A stretch of 64,000 bases of DNA from Actinoplanes teichomyceticus ATCC 31121. GTDB lineage: Bacteria; Actinomycetota; Actinomycetes; Mycobacteriales; Micromonosporaceae. A program made the position numbers and the translations under genes. Below, piece by piece: positions 34,067 through 42,497 of the stretch. The DNA lies in assembly GCF_003711105.1 (NCBI RefSeq), contig NZ_CP023865.1, positions 2,436,001 through 2,500,000 on the forward strand. The letters are read 5' to 3'. How positions within the stretch are numbered: the first letter of the stretch is position 1; every line of letters begins with the position of its first letter. The notes beneath the pieces were generated by a model. It searched no databases and was not told where the DNA came from. It saw nothing but the letters and a program-made list of their open reading frames with translations.

Positions 34067-34870
34067 TCCACGCCCCGATGTCACGGTGGACGGCCACGTT
34101 AACAGCGGGCGGGGCGGCGAAGACTCCGCTGATGGGCAGGAGCTTTCGTATACGACACGCCGAGGTCTGACGGTTGCCGGATCGGCACATTCGGTCTAAT
34201 GGCTGCGGGCGTCTTCCGCCGGCACTGAAGCTGTAAGGAGCCGATTCGCTTAGATCCATCGTTGAGCGGTGGATCATGCTGTGACCCGGGGGGAGAGGCA
34301 CCGAAGGTGTTAGGAGATGGTTCGGGTGGCCCGGCCCGGCCAACGATCCGGGTCTCATTGATCATCTCCTGTGACAGCGGTCGTGGTGACCGACGGTTGA
34401 TCCTCCGTTCGTCGGCACTCTCGGCGTCGTCGGCCACACCGTCGAGCGCGTCCCAGACGATGTCGAGATACCGGCGTCTCGCGGAGAAGCCCGGCCCGTC
34501 GCGCCCGGCCGGCTGACGAGCAGCGGACCGGGGGTCATTCCTGCACTACGGTGCGGCCATCGATAGGCGCCTCGACGCGGCCGGTGCACCCACGCAACAA
34601 CCGCCGAGGGCCCTCAGGACCGCCGGTGGACCGGCAAGTTCCAGCTCGCTCCGCCTACACCTTCTTGGAGAAGCGGATCGAGCTCCAGTTCGACGGCGTG
34701 CCATGGGATGAGCCGGCGCCCCGGAGGGCAGATCGTCGATAGTGAACTTGTCCAGAGGCAGTCGACGCTGCGCTGAGAAACCTCCTGCCAAACCTTTGCG
34801 CAACCGTTATAGTTCTGCTGGGCAATCGACGCCTATCTATCTTGCCATCTTGGACAGGGGAGACCTTCAC
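34067..34870. other. Intergenic region of about 0.8 kb before the GH3 gene
   Basis: No convincing gene. Minus-strand stretches near 34362-34500 (RRRYLDIVWDALDGVADD) and 34655-34740 (GTPSNWSSIRFSKKV before a stop) look protein-like but lack starts and continuity; they could be remnants. Base composition is more AT-rich than elsewhere. Near the right end are a candidate operator and a -10 box for the GH3 gene. Confidence 0.45.
34796..34813 (+). promoter_or_regulatory. Candidate promoter and operator for the GH3 gene
   Basis: The palindrome TTGCGCAA (34796-34803), a common core of LacI-family operators, lies directly upstream of a TATAGT -10 box (34808-34813), about 58 nt before the GH3 ATG. 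A repressor bound there would block polymerase. No strong -35 is visible. Assignment rests on pattern and position only. Confidence 0.45.
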
Positions 34871-37800
34871 ATGGTGAAGACCAGTTCCGTGCCCCCGCGA
34901 GGGAAGGGGCACGGCAGAGGCTCCAGGAGTCCAGGGCGCGGGCTCTTGGCGTTCGGGCTGGCGTGGGCTGTGGCCGTGGGCTCGCTCGGCGGGTTCGTGC
35001 GGCCGACTTCGGCGTCCGCCGACGGCACGCCGGCGTACAAGAACACCTCGCTGCCATTCAGTGTCCGTGCGGCGGACCTGGTCTCGCGTATGACGCTGGA
35101 GGAAAAGTACGACCAGCTCATAGCGATGCAGCCGCATGCGACCTGGCGTCCGAAGCCGAAGGCGATCGACCGGCTCGGCGTGAAGTCGTACGGATACTGG
35201 GCAGAGGCGAATCACGGGATCTACTTCCCGACCGTCCCCGGTAATGACAACTACACGCAGTATCCGCAGAGCACCTCGATCGCATCGACGTGGGATCCAG
35301 CCATCACCCAGAAGATCGCCGGCGGTATCGCCGACGAAGCCCGCGTGACCTACAACACATCCTGCCCGCCGGGCGGGGCCAATCCCGACCCCGTTGGAGG
35401 CGCCTGTCACGGCTTGACCTATTGGTCGCCGAACCAGAACCTCAGCCGCGACCCCCGGTGGGGGCGGGCGGACGAGTCCTACACCGAGGATCCCTTCCTG
35501 GCAGGACAGGTGGCTGGCGCCTTCGTGACAGGTCTGCAGGGCAACACCTCGTCGCGTCCCGACACGGTTCCCACCGGGGCGCACGACTACGTTCAGGCGG
35601 TCGCCACGCCGAAGCACTACTTGGCGAACAACTCCGAGGCGAACCGTGATTTCGGCACGTCGAACTTCACCGAGCGTTCGATGCACGAGTACTTCCTGCC
35701 GCCCTTCGGGGCCTCGGCCGGCAAGGCGGGCGCGCGGTCGCTGATGGCCGCCTACAACGCCCTCTCCGTGAAGGAGAACTACACGACGGACTACCCGTCC
35801 GCCTCGAGCTACCCGACCCTGTGGAGCCCGCGCGACAATGCCACCCCCGGCGGTACTCCCGGGACGCCGGCCGCCGCGAGCCGATACTCCCTCGAGACCA
35901 TGCTGCGCCGGTCGTACGGCTTCGACGGTTACGTCGTCTCCGACTGCGATGCGATCACCCGCGTGTACGGAACCGGGACGCAAGGACACTCCTGGCAGCC
36001 TGTCCAACTCGGCGGTCAGACGCAGATCAGCAAGACCCTGGGCAACGCCTGGGCGCTCAAGGCCGGCACCGATCTCGACTGCTCGGGCGGTGACTACCCC
36101 ACGGCGACCGGACTCCCGGCGGCGCAGAGCCAAGGCTTCATCAGCGAGTCCGACCTCGACATCGCGCTCGTCCGCGCCTTCACCGCGCGGTTCCAGCTGG
36201 GCGAGTTCGATCCCGTCGGCTCGGTCCCGTGGAACAGTGAGTCCTACTCGCTGTCGGCGGCCGGCGATCCCGATGTCAAGCTGGCTTCGCCGGCGCACCG
36301 CGCGGTCGCGCACGAATCTGCCCTCGAGGCGCCGGTGCTGCTGAAGAACGCCGGCGGAACGCTCCCGTTCGCGGGCGCAGCGACCGGCAAGACAGTCGCC
36401 CTGGGGCACGTGGACTCGCTCAACGCGTTCCAGTCCGGCTCCTACTCCGGGCCGACGGCGGTCAACACCACCTTCGCCCAGGCGTTGGCCGAGCGGACGG
36501 GGTCATCCGCCTCAGCCGTGACCGCGGGCTCCACCACGCCGTTCCTCTCCAGTCATCTGGCGGCGTTCCCCGACGTCCTCAACGCCGACGGCACCGCGAT
36601 CACCACCTCGGTGTGCGCCAGCAGCCCCTGCGATCCGGTAAAGGACGCGGCGACCGCCGAATACCGGATCTCGCAGGCGGACAACGTCGTGGTGGTGGTC
36701 GGTCACCGGAACAACGACGGCGGCGAGGGCACGGACCGCTCCACGGTCGTCATGCCACGCAAGCAGGCCGAGCTGATCCGGGACTCGATCGCCCCGCTCG
36801 CCCAGAAGTACGGCAAGAAGATCGTGGTGTGGATCCAGGCCAAAACCATGGTAGACGTCAGCGCGTTCAAGGACCTGCCAAGCGTAGGGGCGATCGTCTG
36901 GTCGTCCTTCAACGGCATGTACCAGGGCAAGGCGATGGCCGAGTTGCTGTTCAACGACGCGGTGACGCTCGAGGACGGGCGTGCCGCGGTGGCCAACTTC
37001 TCGGGCAAGCTCCCGCTGACCTGGTACTCCGACGTTGATGCACAACTCGGGCCGGCGGCCGACCATGCGATCGAGGACTACCGGATGACCAAGGCGGAAG
37101 GCGCCAAGTGCGGCCGGACGTACCTCTACTACCAGGTCGGTCCCGGTTGCGCGGCTCCCCACTATGTGTTCGGTCAAGGTCTGTCGTACTCGCCGTTCGT
37201 CTACGGCACCCCGAGACTGTCCTCCCCGAAGATCACTCCCGACGATGCGGTGACGGTCTCGGTGCCCGTGTCGAACCGGGCCGGCAACCGCCCGGGCAGG
37301 GCTGTCGTGGAGGTCTACGCGAGAGCTCCGAAGGGGGCCGACGGGAACCGGCGCCCGCTCAAGCAGTTGAAGGGTTTCGTCAAGAGCGGCCTGATCGCCG
37401 GGACCTCCCAGCGGGTGAAGGTCACCATTGGCGCCGGTGACCTGTGGTTCTGGGACGACGTGAAGCACAGGAAGGTGTTCCCCACGGGGGAGTGGACCAT
37501 CCTGGCTGGTCCGAGCTCGGCCGACGCTGATCTGAAGTCGGTGAGCCTGCGGGTGACCGGACACCGCACGGCCGGCGTCGAGGTGGTCTCGGCCCAGCCG
37601 GACGCCACCGAGTTGAGCCTGGACACCCCCGACAACCGGATCAACGCCCAACTGTCGGTCACCAAGCACGACATGACGTTCTGGGATCTTTCCGATCGGG
37701 CGCTCCAGGTGAAGTACACCTCCTCCAACCCGGCGGTCGCGACGGTCGACGCCAGCGGCTCCGTCAAGCCCGTGACCACGGGCGCCGTCCTGATCACGGC

Positions 37801-38236
37801 CAAGGCCACCGCCAACCGGGAGAGCAGGTCGACCACTTTCCCGGTCGTGGTGACCTCCGGCGCACCGGACGCCACCGGCTCGGCGTTCCCGAACGCTCAC
37901 ACGTCGCGGGTCGACTTCGGTGATCGGAAAGTGACGCTCGACCAGGCATCCTTGGGGACAAAGCTGTCCGCGAGTGTGGTCCCGGCCAACCCGGCGACGA
38001 CGTACCGTTACCAGATCGCCCCGATGGACACCAACACCGCCGGAGCGGGCGTCACCTCGGCGGGAGTCCTGACCGCGGCCAGGACCGGGCACGTACGGGT
38101 CACCGTCACAGCAATCAGTGCCGGCGTGGAAACGTCGGAGTCGGCCCTGGTCACGATCACACCCAAAAGCCGGTTCGGCGGTGTGGGGCCACCGCCGGAC
38201 GGCGACGGCTTGCCCCGGGTGCCTCAGTCCCGCTGA
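34871..38236 (+). CDS. Secreted GH3 beta-glycosidase with Fn3-like and Ig-like domains
   Basis: A 1121-residue secreted glycoside hydrolase. A long twin-Arg-poor signal region (residues 1-50, ending SASA) precedes the GH3 barrel (about 55-420). The catalytic nucleophile is Asp358 in VVSDCDAI. The second GH3 domain follows to about 760, then a Fn3-like domain (VSVPVSNRAGNRPGRAVVEVYA) and bacterial Ig-like modules (VKYTSSNPAVATVDASG, ATTYRYQIAP). Insertions in the barrel recall beta-xylosidase-type members. ATG 34871 has GGGGAG eight nucleotides upstream. It is bounded by radical SAM gene remnants and looks acquired. Confidence 0.9.
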   Translation: MVKTSSVPPRGKGHGRGSRSPGRGLLAFGLAWAVAVGSLGGFVRPTSASADGTPAYKNTSLPFSVRAADLVSRMTLEEKYDQLIAMQPHATWRPKPKAIDRLGVKSYGYWAEANHGIYFPTVPGNDNYTQYPQSTSIASTWDPAITQKIAGGIADEARVTYNTSCPPGGANPDPVGGACHGLTYWSPNQNLSRDPRWGRADESYTEDPFLAGQVAGAFVTGLQGNTSSRPDTVPTGAHDYVQAVATPKHYLANNSEANRDFGTSNFTERSMHEYFLPPFGASAGKAGARSLMAAYNALSVKENYTTDYPSASSYPTLWSPRDNATPGGTPGTPAAASRYSLETMLRRSYGFDGYVVSDCDAITRVYGTGTQGHSWQPVQLGGQTQISKTLGNAWALKAGTDLDCSGGDYPTATGLPAAQSQGFISESDLDIALVRAFTARFQLGEFDPVGSVPWNSESYSLSAAGDPDVKLASPAHRAVAHESALEAPVLLKNAGGTLPFAGAATGKTVALGHVDSLNAFQSGSYSGPTAVNTTFAQALAERTGSSASAVTAGSTTPFLSSHLAAFPDVLNADGTAITTSVCASSPCDPVKDAATAEYRISQADNVVVVVGHRNNDGGEGTDRSTVVMPRKQAELIRDSIAPLAQKYGKKIVVWIQAKTMVDVSAFKDLPSVGAIVWSSFNGMYQGKAMAELLFNDAVTLEDGRAAVANFSGKLPLTWYSDVDAQLGPAADHAIEDYRMTKAEGAKCGRTYLYYQVGPGCAAPHYVFGQGLSYSPFVYGTPRLSSPKITPDDAVTVSVPVSNRAGNRPGRAVVEVYARAPKGADGNRRPLKQLKGFVKSGLIAGTSQRVKVTIGAGDLWFWDDVKHRKVFPTGEWTILAGPSSADADLKSVSLRVTGHRTAGVEVVSAQPDATELSLDTPDNRINAQLSVTKHDMTFWDLSDRALQVKYTSSNPAVATVDASGSVKPVTTGAVLITAKATANRESRSTTFPVVVTSGAPDATGSAFPNAHTSRVDFGDRKVTLDQASLGTKLSASVVPANPATTYRYQIAPMDTNTAGAGVTSAGVLTAARTGHVRVTVTAISAGVETSESALVTITPKSRFGGVGPPPDGDGLPRVPQSR

Positions 38237-38430
38237 CGTCTGGATGACGTGACTGGCCGGCTTGGCCTGCGGGTGGCGCCACGGTCGCGTCAGCCGCCGT
38301 CCAGGACGCGAGTCGCCGCAAGCGGTGAGTCGACGATGACTCATCCGGGCGCTCCGGGAGGCGTAGGCAGTTCTGCCAGACGCCTCTCCGGCACCGGAGC
38401 CGGCATGAAGGTTCATCTATGGAATCAGGG

Positions 38431-39187
38431 GGCAGCGTCCGGTGGCACGTGGATCAGATGCGGGCGCGGGGGGCTGCGCGACGTCCGGTTCATCACGCCG
38501 ACCGCGCTGAGCTACGGCACGCAGGCCGAGGAGCCGAACCTCGACGCGGTGGCGGAGCTGCTCGCCAGCTGCCGCGAGGGCATCGGCTCGAACGGCCGGG
38601 TCTTCTTCGGCAGCTTCCCCAGCGAGATCCGCCCCGAGCACGTCAGCCGCGAGGCGTTGCGGCTGGTCAAGAAGTACTGCGACAACAACAACATCATCGT
38701 GGGCACCCAGTCCGGCTCCGACCGGGTGCTCGACGCGGCCAAGCGTGGTCACGGCGTCGAGGAGGTGAAGCGGGCCGCCCGGCTCGGCATCGAGGAGGGT
38801 TTCCGGATCAACGTCGACATGATCTTCGGGATGCCGGGGGAGAGCGAGGACGACGTCGACGACTCGCTGGCGCTGGCTCGGGAGCTGGCCGACCTGGGCG
38901 CCCGGATCCACGCGCACACGTTCATGCCGCTGCCCGGCACGCCGTGGCGCGACGCGCCGCCCGGAGACGTCGACCCGGCGACGATCCGTGAGGTGGACCG
39001 GTTGTCGCGGCGCGGCGCCCTCTACGGTCACTGGCAGAAACAGCGCGACCACGCCGTCCGGCCGGCCGCGGCCGCGGAGGCGTATCCACGGCCGGGCCGC
39101 AGCCGCACCCTGCTGCCCACCGTCGCCGCCTTGACCAGATCGTGCGGTCAGCGCGGCGCGTCCAGGCCGATCGGCAGCCCGGCGTAG
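38431..39187 (+). pseudogene. Radical SAM (B12-binding type) gene remnant, 3' part
   Basis: The C-terminal half of the gene begun at 29127. It opens with SVRWHVDQMRARG, then a run of six G (38468-38473) shifts the frame. It continues as LRDVRFITPTALSYGTQ to the radical SAM barrel end (GTQSGSDRVLDAAKRGH, VDMIFGMPGE, HTFMPLPGTPW). It has no start and its frame runs 40 nt into the end of convergent pobA, so the natural stop is also lost. Joined to the 5' remnant, only a few residues of the original protein are missing at the break. Confidence 0.8.
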
Positions 39188-40329
39188 TTCTCGGCGAGGC
39201 CGGTCGCCCCGGCCCGGCTGGACGTCACCCAGCGCAGCTGGGCCAGCTGCAGCTCGGCGTCGAACTCCTCGCCCGAGGTGTGCAGCATCGTGGTCATCCA
39301 CCAGGAGAAGTGCGTGCAGCGCCAGACCCGCCGCTGCGCCGTGTCCGAGTACGCCTCGGCCGGCCCGGGATCGCCGTCGCGCAGCCGCGCGATCAGCGCC
39401 CGGCTCAGCAGCGCGACATCGGCGATCGCCAGGTTCAGCCCTTTCGCGCCGGTCGGCGGGACGATGTGCGCCGCGTCCCCGGCCAAGAACAGCGACCCGT
39501 GCCGCATCGGGGTCCGCACGTGGCTGCGCATCGGCAGCACGCTCCGCTCGGTGATCGGTCCCGGGGTGAGCCGCCAGCCGTCCTGCCCGTGCCCGAGCCG
39601 GACGGCGAGCTCGTCCCAGATCCGCTCGTCGGACCAGGTGGCCGGGTCGGTGCCGGTGGGCACCTGCAGGTAGAGCCGGCTGACGGTGGCCGACCGCATC
39701 GAGTGCAGGGCGAACCCGTGCGGATGCCAGGCGTAGATCAGCTCGTCGGTGGACGGCGCGACGTCGGCCAGGATGCCCAGCCACGAGTACGGGTACACCC
39801 TCTCGTACGTCCGCGCCGCCGGCGCCGCGGCCCGCGACGGCCCGAACGACCCGTCGCAGCCGGCGATCACCTCCGCGTCCAGCCGCCGCGCCGCGCCGTC
39901 GCGGTCGGTGAACGTCACGTGCGGGCGGTCCGACGAGACGTCGTGCAGCGCGGTCCCCGACACCTCGTAGTGGATCTCCTGCCCGACCGCCTTCCGGGCC
40001 GCGACCAGGTCTTTCTGCACCTCGGTCTGGCCGTAGACCCACACGCTGCGGCCGGTCAGGCCGACGAAGTCGAGATGGTGCCGTTCGTGCGGCCACTGCA
40101 GGTAGATGCCGCGGTGCTCGTCGCCCTCGGCCCGTAGCCGGGTGTCCAGCCCGGCCGACCGGAGCACCTCGACGCTGGAGTGTTCCAGGATGCCGGCCCG
40201 GATCCGGGCGGCCACGTACTGCTCCGAGCGGGTCTCCAGGACCACGGAGTCGACGCCGCCCTGGGCGAGCAGGTGGGACAGGAGCAGGCCGGCCGGGCCC
40301 GCGCCGATGATGGCGACCTGGGTGCGCAT
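39148..40329 (-). CDS. pobA: 4-hydroxybenzoate 3-monooxygenase
   Basis: A 393-residue FAD-dependent hydroxylase converting 4-hydroxybenzoate to protocatechuate with NAD(P)H and O2. The ADP-binding GAGPAGLLLSHLL is at the N-terminus, the ARIRAGILE and GCDGSFGPSR (DG) motifs follow, and the FAD ribityl-binding GDAAHIVPPTGAKGLN is near residue 285. The length equals the family standard. ATG 40329 has GGAGG eight nucleotides upstream and is preferred over GTG 40335. It lies downstream of the IclR regulator with its own predicted operator and feeds the divergent pca operon. Confidence 0.95.
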   Translation of the reverse strand: MRTQVAIIGAGPAGLLLSHLLAQGGVDSVVLETRSEQYVAARIRAGILEHSSVEVLRSAGLDTRLRAEGDEHRGIYLQWPHERHHLDFVGLTGRSVWVYGQTEVQKDLVAARKAVGQEIHYEVSGTALHDVSSDRPHVTFTDRDGAARRLDAEVIAGCDGSFGPSRAAAPAARTYERVYPYSWLGILADVAPSTDELIYAWHPHGFALHSMRSATVSRLYLQVPTGTDPATWSDERIWDELAVRLGHGQDGWRLTPGPITERSVLPMRSHVRTPMRHGSLFLAGDAAHIVPPTGAKGLNLAIADVALLSRALIARLRDGDPGPAEAYSDTAQRRVWRCTHFSWWMTTMLHTSGEEFDAELQLAQLRWVTSSRAGATGLAENYAGLPIGLDAPR

Positions 40330-40350
40330 GTCCACAACCTCCAGCAGCGG

Positions 40351-41109
40351 CTACCGCGGGGCAAGGCCTCGTTTCCACTGGGCGGAAGCCAGCGTCCGGC
40401 CGATCCCGTGCGCCGCGACCCGCAGCGCGCTCACCATCCGGGGCAGTTGGCGGCGCAGATCCGGTACGACCATCCCGAGCGCCGCCACCACGTCGTCGCC
40501 GTTGCGTACCGGCACGGCCACCGAGCACGCGCCCAGGCTCATCTCCTCGCCGGTCGTCGCGTACCCCTCGGCCCGTACCCGGCGCAGCTGCTCCAGCAGC
40601 CGCGCCGGCTGCGTGACGGTGTACGCGGTCACCCGGGTCAGCCGGCCCAGTGCCCGGGTGCGCACGTCCTCCGGCGCGTACGCCAGCAGCACCTTCCCGA
40701 CCCCGGTGGGGTGCAACGGCAGCCGCGACCCGACCTTGCTGATCACCGGCACCGAGTCGTGCCCGGACAGCCGGTCGATGTACAGCACCTCCAGATCGTC
40801 ACGGACCGCCAGATGCACGGTGGCCAGGGTGGCGGCGTACAGGTCGTGCAGGAACGGGGCGGCCGCGGTGCGCAGCTCGCTCTGCACCGGGGCGAGCAGG
40901 CCCAGCTGCCAGATCCGGCGGCCGATCACGTACTCGCCGTTCGGCTCCCGGGCCAGGGCGCCCCACCGCGTAAGCTCGGCGACCAGCCGGTGGGCCGTGG
41001 CCAGCGGGGTGCCGGAGCGCCGGGCCAGGTCGCTGAGCCGCAGGCCGCGATGCTCGGCGTCGAACGCCCCGAGCAGGGCCAGCGCACGCGAGGTGACGCT
41101 CTTGGCCAT
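40351..41109 (-). CDS. IclR-family regulator of 4-hydroxybenzoate/protocatechuate catabolism
   Basis: A 252-residue regulator. The N-terminal winged helix (SVTSRALALLGAFDAEHRGLRLSDLARRSGTPLATAHRLV) is followed by the IclR effector-binding domain (about 80-250), with LPLHPTGVGKVLLAY. In other bacteria PcaR/PcaU/PobR of this family respond to beta-ketoadipate, protocatechuate or 4-hydroxybenzoate. It is divergent from pcaH, with a palindrome between them and a second copy upstream of pobA, consistent with control of both units. Confidence 0.88.
   Translation of the reverse strand: MAKSVTSRALALLGAFDAEHRGLRLSDLARRSGTPLATAHRLVAELTRWGALAREPNGEYVIGRRIWQLGLLAPVQSELRTAAAPFLHDLYAATLATVHLAVRDDLEVLYIDRLSGHDSVPVISKVGSRLPLHPTGVGKVLLAYAPEDVRTRALGRLTRVTAYTVTQPARLLEQLRRVRAEGYATTGEEMSLGACSVAVPVRNGDDVVAALGMVVPDLRRQLPRMVSALRVAAHGIGRTLASAQWKRGLAPR
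40372..40388. promoter_or_regulatory. Predicted IclR operator upstream of pobA
   Basis: The 17-bp near-palindrome TTTCCACTGGGCGGAAG lies inside the last codons of the IclR gene, about 43 nt before the pobA ATG. Its reverse complement matches the palindrome in the divergent promoter (41120-41136) at 14 of 17 positions. Confidence 0.6.
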
Positions 41110-41119
41110 CGGAGGGACC

Positions 41120-41136
41120 CTTCCGCTGAGTGGAAG
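41120..41136. promoter_or_regulatory. Predicted IclR operator in the divergent iclR-pcaH promoter
   Basis: The palindrome CTTCCGCTGAGTGGAAG lies 10 nt from the IclR gene start and about 45 nt before pcaH. Its placement fits autoregulation plus control of the pca operon. It covers an in-frame GTG at 41130, which argues that pcaH starts later. Confidence 0.65.
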
Positions 41137-41180
41137 CCGAGTATCGCCGAGAGGCCGGGCGACCGCCTAGCGTCCGAATC

Positions 41181-41927
41181 GTGAACCAGTCGTCACAAGC
41201 TGACATCGATGGGGAAATCGCCGCGGCGGCGGGGCAGCCGGGCGGCCCGCAGCCGAGGATCGACTATCCGCCGTACCGCAGCAGCGGCCTGCGCCACCCC
41301 GAGCAGCCCGCGCACCTGGTCGACCCGGAGTCGGTCGAGCTGTCGGCCCCGTGCTTCGGCCACCGCGACGTCGCGGTCGACGAGGCGGACCTGACCATCC
41401 AGCACGCCGGCACCCCGCTCGGCGAGCGGATCGTGGTCACCGGCCGGGTGCTCGACGGCGACGGGCGGCCGGTGGCGAACCAGCTCGTCGAGGTGTGGCA
41501 GGCCAACGCCGCCGGCCGCTACCGCCACCAGCGCGATCAGCATCCGGCCCCGCACGACCCGAACTTCACCGGGGCCGGGCGCTGTCTGACCGCCCCGGAC
41601 GGGACGTACCGGTTCCAGACGATCAAGCCGGGGCCGTACCCGTGGCGCAACCACCTGAACGCCTGGCGGCCCGCGCACATCCACTTCTCGCTCTTCGGCA
41701 CCGACTTCACCCAGCGCCTGGTCACCCAGATGTACTTTCCCGGCGACCCGCTGCTGCGGTACGACCCGATCCACCAGTCGATCACCGACCCGAAGTCGCG
41801 GGAACTGCTGATCGCCCGGTACGACCACGACCTGACCACCCCGGAGTGGAACACCGGATACCGTTGGGACATCGTGCTCACCGGCAGCCACCGCACCCCG
41901 CTCGACACCGAGGAAGAGCACGCATGA
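41181..41927 (+). CDS. pcaH: Protocatechuate 3,4-dioxygenase beta subunit
   Basis: A 248-residue Fe(III) dioxygenase subunit that opens the protocatechuate ring between the two hydroxyls. The iron ligands are visible: Tyr in GPYPWRN and the His-Ile-His of RPAHIHFS. The PcaH signatures TGRVLDGDGRPVANQLVEVWQANAAGRY and QMYFPGDPLL are present. I chose GTG 41181 over GTG 41130, which lies within the operator. pcaG begins inside its stop codon. Together they form the alpha/beta protomer. Confidence 0.95.
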   Translation: MNQSSQADIDGEIAAAAGQPGGPQPRIDYPPYRSSGLRHPEQPAHLVDPESVELSAPCFGHRDVAVDEADLTIQHAGTPLGERIVVTGRVLDGDGRPVANQLVEVWQANAAGRYRHQRDQHPAPHDPNFTGAGRCLTAPDGTYRFQTIKPGPYPWRNHLNAWRPAHIHFSLFGTDFTQRLVTQMYFPGDPLLRYDPIHQSITDPKSRELLIARYDHDLTTPEWNTGYRWDIVLTGSHRTPLDTEEEHA

Positions 41928-42490
41928 GCGCCGCGGTTCCCGGCCAGACCGTCGGCCCGTTCTTCCACCTGGGCCTGCAGTACCCGGCGATGAACGAGCT
42001 CGTCCCGCCGGCCCACCCGCGCGCGGTGCGGCTGCACGGCCGGGTCACCGACGGCTCCGGCGGCCCGGTGCCGGACGCGGTGATCGAGATCTGGCAGGCC
42101 GACGGGCAGGGCCACATCGTGCGGCAGCCCGGCTCGCTGCGCCGCGACGGCTGGACGTTCACCGGCTGGGGGCGCGCCGCCACCGACCCGGACGGCCACT
42201 ACCAGTTCGCCACGCTGGAGCCGGGTCCCACGCAGCCGGGCAGGCCGGCCTTCTTCGCGGTCACCGTCTTCGCCCGAGGACTGCTCGACCGGCTCTTCAC
42301 CCGCGCCTACCTGCCGGACGACGCCGACGCGCTGGCCGCCGACCCGCTGCTGTCCGCGCTGGACCCGGCCCGCCGGGCCACCCTGATCACCGAACGGGTC
42401 GACCGGGGCCTGGTCTTCGACATCCACCTGCAGGGCGCCGCCGAGACGGTCTTCCTCACGTATCCGCGGCTGCGGGACTCCTGGGCGTGA
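41924..42490 (+). CDS. pcaG: Protocatechuate 3,4-dioxygenase alpha subunit
   Basis: A 188-residue subunit paired with PcaH. It starts with the typical PGQTVGPFFHLGL and contains IEIWQADGQG and the conserved end RLFTRAYLPDDADALAADPLL and YPRLRD. It lacks the iron ligands, as alpha subunits do. It overlaps pcaH by four nucleotides and is followed seven nucleotides later by pcaB. Confidence 0.95.
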   Translation: MSAAVPGQTVGPFFHLGLQYPAMNELVPPAHPRAVRLHGRVTDGSGGPVPDAVIEIWQADGQGHIVRQPGSLRRDGWTFTGWGRAATDPDGHYQFATLEPGPTQPGRPAFFAVTVFARGLLDRLFTRAYLPDDADALAADPLLSALDPARRATLITERVDRGLVFDIHLQGAAETVFLTYPRLRDSWA

Positions 42491-42497
42491 GCGCGCC

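Noticed and set aside
34099..34437. Minus-strand 112-codon frame
   Set aside because: The first 20 codons look plausible (DDAESADERRIN) but the rest is not protein-like and there is no ribosome-binding site.
34655..34803. Minus-strand fragment ending SHGTPSNWSSIRFSKKV
   Set aside because: It looks protein-like and could be the tail of a lost secreted hydrolase, but it is too short and frame-broken to call a pseudogene.
41130..41180. GTG 41130 as the pcaH start
   Set aside because: It lies within the predicted IclR operator and would add 17 residues with no family similarity.
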